A stretch of 6,987 nt of DNA, from positions 1-6,987 of the forward strand of contig CATYEP010000098.1 of assembly GCA_958405585.1 (NCBI GenBank), written 5' to 3'. The notes beneath the pieces were generated by a model. That model saw only the letters and a program-made list of their open reading frames with translations, ran no database searches and was not told where the DNA came from. Made by a program: the position numbers and the translations under genes. This stretch comes from an uncultured Eubacteriales bacterium (lineage in GTDB: Bacteria > Bacillota > Clostridia > Christensenellales > Borkfalkiaceae). Shown here piece by piece: positions 5,700-6,987 of the stretch. Each line of letters begins with the position of its first letter. The first letter of the stretch is position 1.

Positions 5700-6701
5700 T
5701 TAACGGACGGGATACAGCATATCGTAATTGACAGGAGTATAAAACAACCTGCGCACCTCATCCGGATCATGCGTAAGCGAAAGGATCCACATCAGTTTCG
5801 TTACCGCCGCTTCCAACGTCATGTCATACGTTTCCAAGAGCCCGAATTTGTTTTTCACACTCTTGCCGACTTCGTAAACACTCATATCGCTTCCCTCGTT
5901 CGTGACCTGCGTACACATCACGAGTATCTTTCCCAGACTCCGCCACTTTTCAATGATCTCCGCAAACCGATAGTACGGCGCATCGGGAATGCCGCCCGTT
6001 CCGAAACTTTCGATCACAACGGCATCGAACAGGCGAAAATAATAATCCAGTATATCCGAAGGCACTCCGGGGATCAGCTTGAAAACCCCTACGCGGCTGT
6101 CAAGCCTTTCATAAAAGATCGGCTCACCCTGTAACTTTGTCTGATTGTAACGCAATATATTTCCGTCCCGTATGACCGCCAGACACGGATAGTTTATGGA
6201 AGAAAACGCATTGTAACTCTTTGTGCGCATTTTCTTTGCCCGTGTCCCTGCAATCACTTTTCCGTCAAACACGATCGAAACACCCGAAGAGTCATCATCG
6301 GAAGCATACAACAAACTGTCCGCAAGGTTCGTACGCGCGTCCGTGATCTCCAGATCGATGGGCTTTTGCGATCCCGTCAGCACCACGGGCTTAGGGCTGT
6401 TTTGGATCATATAGGAAAGCACCGCCGCCGTAAACGCCAGCGTGTCCGTTCCATGACAAATCACAAACCCGTCAAAATCCTCATAATGCGAACGGATCGC
6501 CCCCGCAATAACTTCCCAGTCGCGCGGACACATATTCGTACTGTCTAAATTCATCAGCTGCATCGTTTCCACTTCGCAAAACTTTCTGCACTGCGGTACA
6601 TAGCGCAAAAGCTCTTCCGCCTGTATCTGCGGCGTCAAACCGTTTTTTCCAAGCCTGCTCACGATCGTTCCGCCCGTCGCAATCAGTAAAATTTTTTTCA
6701 T
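5700..6701 (-). CDS. ansA: L-asparaginase, type I (cytoplasmic)
   Basis: Hydrolyses L-asparagine to aspartate and ammonia. The 333-residue protein has the usual length of the bacterial type I family. The first active-site motif IATGGTI (7-13) with nucleophile T12 is at the N-terminus; NLDSTNM (51-57) is the substrate-binding loop; ICHGTDTLAFTAA (81-93) carries the second triad T85-D86; a lysine in GTRAKKM (K155 by my alignment to E. coli AnsB K162) completes the set. The smaller C-terminal domain contains FGTGGIPD and VTNEGSDMSVYEVG. There is no signal peptide, which points to the cytoplasmic low-affinity type rather than the periplasmic AnsB type. The start at 6701 has AAAGAGG 6 bases upstream. 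It has its own promoter and no partner gene in the window, so it appears monocistronic. A broader asparaginase/glutaminase activity cannot be excluded. Confidence 0.95.
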   Translation of the reverse strand: MKKILLIATGGTIVSRLGKNGLTPQIQAEELLRYVPQCRKFCEVETMQLMNLDSTNMCPRDWEVIAGAIRSHYEDFDGFVICHGTDTLAFTAAVLSYMIQNSPKPVVLTGSQKPIDLEITDARTNLADSLLYASDDDSSGVSIVFDGKVIAGTRAKKMRTKSYNAFSSINYPCLAVIRDGNILRYNQTKLQGEPIFYERLDSRVGVFKLIPGVPSDILDYYFRLFDAVVIESFGTGGIPDAPYYRFAEIIEKWRSLGKILVMCTQVTNEGSDMSVYEVGKSVKNKFGLLETYDMTLEAAVTKLMWILSLTHDPDEVRRLFYTPVNYDMLYPVR

Positions 6702-6731
6702 ACAAAACCTCTTTCTTTAAAAACCGCTTCT

Positions 6732-6744
6732 CTTGCCCCGCAAG
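6732..6744 (-). other. Short hairpin in the ansA leader
   Basis: CTTGC and GCAAG pair around three C/G bases in the roughly 80-base leader between the predicted ansA transcription start and the ATG. A T-run follows only after eight further bases, so it is a poor attenuator candidate. I do not recognise a riboswitch here. Confidence 0.3.
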
Positions 6745-6767
6745 TAAATATTTCCGAAAAAACTCCC

Positions 6768-6785
6768 TTTTAAATTTCCACCGTA
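6768..6785 (-). repeat. 18-base leader repeat, copy 2 (at the ansA transcription start)
   Basis: On the minus strand TACGGTGGAAATTTAAAA, 17 of 18 identical to the copy at 5501-5518. It begins two bases after the ansA -10, so it spans the expected +1 and the first transcribed bases. Confidence 0.55.
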
Positions 6786-6787
6786 CT

Positions 6788-6796
6788 ATTATAACA
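6788..6796 (-). promoter_or_regulatory. Extended -10 promoter of ansA
   Basis: TGTTATAAT on the minus strand is a perfect -10 hexamer with the TG of an extended -10. No recognisable TTGACA-like -35 lies 16-18 bases upstream (the sequence there is GTAGCA-like), consistent with an extended -10 promoter. Transcription would start near 6780, giving a leader of about 80 bases. Confidence 0.7.
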
Positions 6797-6945
6797 GATT
6801 TTTCCCATTCTGCTACTTTTTACAATCAATTTCTCAGACAATTTTTCCTTTCTACACAGTCCAGCCCCTGTTTTAGGATATGCGCTTTTCGCAAATTTTA
6901 AAAGGTCATTTTTGCAGAGTTTTAGAAAATTTAAACGTGCAAAAA

Positions 6946-6987
6946 GGGGGGCGGGGGGGGGCGGGGGGGCGTGGCCCCCCCCCCCCC
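6946..6987. repeat. Homopolymeric G then C tract at the window edge
   Basis: Runs of 6, 8-9 and 7 G broken by single C are followed by CGTGG and 13 C up to the last base. The G and C halves are complementary, a fold-back. Nothing else in the window looks like this, and its position at the very end suggests a contig-end or poly-G sequencing artefact rather than biology. The adjoining 6797-6945 is A/T-rich with no gene and one 8-base inverted repeat TTTTTGCA/TGCAAAAA (6909-6916 and 6938-6945). Confidence 0.85.

Noticed and set aside
6223..6548. Short plus-strand frames over ansA
   Set aside because: Antisense shadows of the asparaginase gene.

Overview
The window reads as ordinary chromosome from a spore-forming-type Firmicute of class Clostridia, at the edge of a draft or metagenome contig. 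The grounds are the gene content (Mini-RNase III, RlmB and a SigH-like sigma factor in a row, then dnaX-ybaB-recR, plus a CwlD-like spore-cortex amidase), AG-rich Shine-Dalgarno sites and moderate G+C. An uncultivated gut clostridium is my guess from style alone. Every gene I can support lies on the minus strand; the plus-strand reading frames are shadows.

Read in the direction of transcription (high to low coordinates), the window has three blocks. (1) 6987-5700: a 42-base G/C homopolymer edge that is probably an assembly artefact, a leader with an extended -10 promoter, and a cytoplasmic type I L-asparaginase (ansA). (2) 5699-4742: a leader with a 15-bp perfect hairpin, then a membrane-anchored N-acetylmuramoyl-L-alanine amidase most like CwlD. 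Its ATG lies five bases after a sequence matching the sporulation sigma-E -10 element. A strong rho-independent terminator follows the gene. (3) 4450-1: a GC palindrome, a near-consensus sigma-A promoter and a tightly packed six-gene run: mrnC, rlmB, sigH, dnaX, ybaB and recR, with recR cut by the window edge.

The six-gene run joins two blocks that are far apart in Bacillus subtilis: the mrnC-rlmB-(yacP)-sigH translation/sporulation block and the dnaX-yaaK-recR replication/repair block. MrnC matures 23S rRNA and RlmB methylates it. SigH opens the transition-state and sporulation programme. DnaX loads the sliding clamp, YbaB is a small DNA-binding protein and RecR mediates recombinational repair. 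The ATGA overlap of rlmB and sigH, the 11-base overlap of mrnC and rlmB and the short gaps between later genes point to co-transcription from the single promoter before mrnC.

I found no transposon, phage, CRISPR array, tRNA, rRNA or defence system, and no wholly new system. The points worth a second look are regulatory: two genes whose ATG sits exactly where transcription should start (possible leaderless mRNAs), a possible sigma-E promoter or alternatively a tiny leader ORF at cwlD, a repeated 18-base leader motif, and sigH placed at the head of the dnaX operon.
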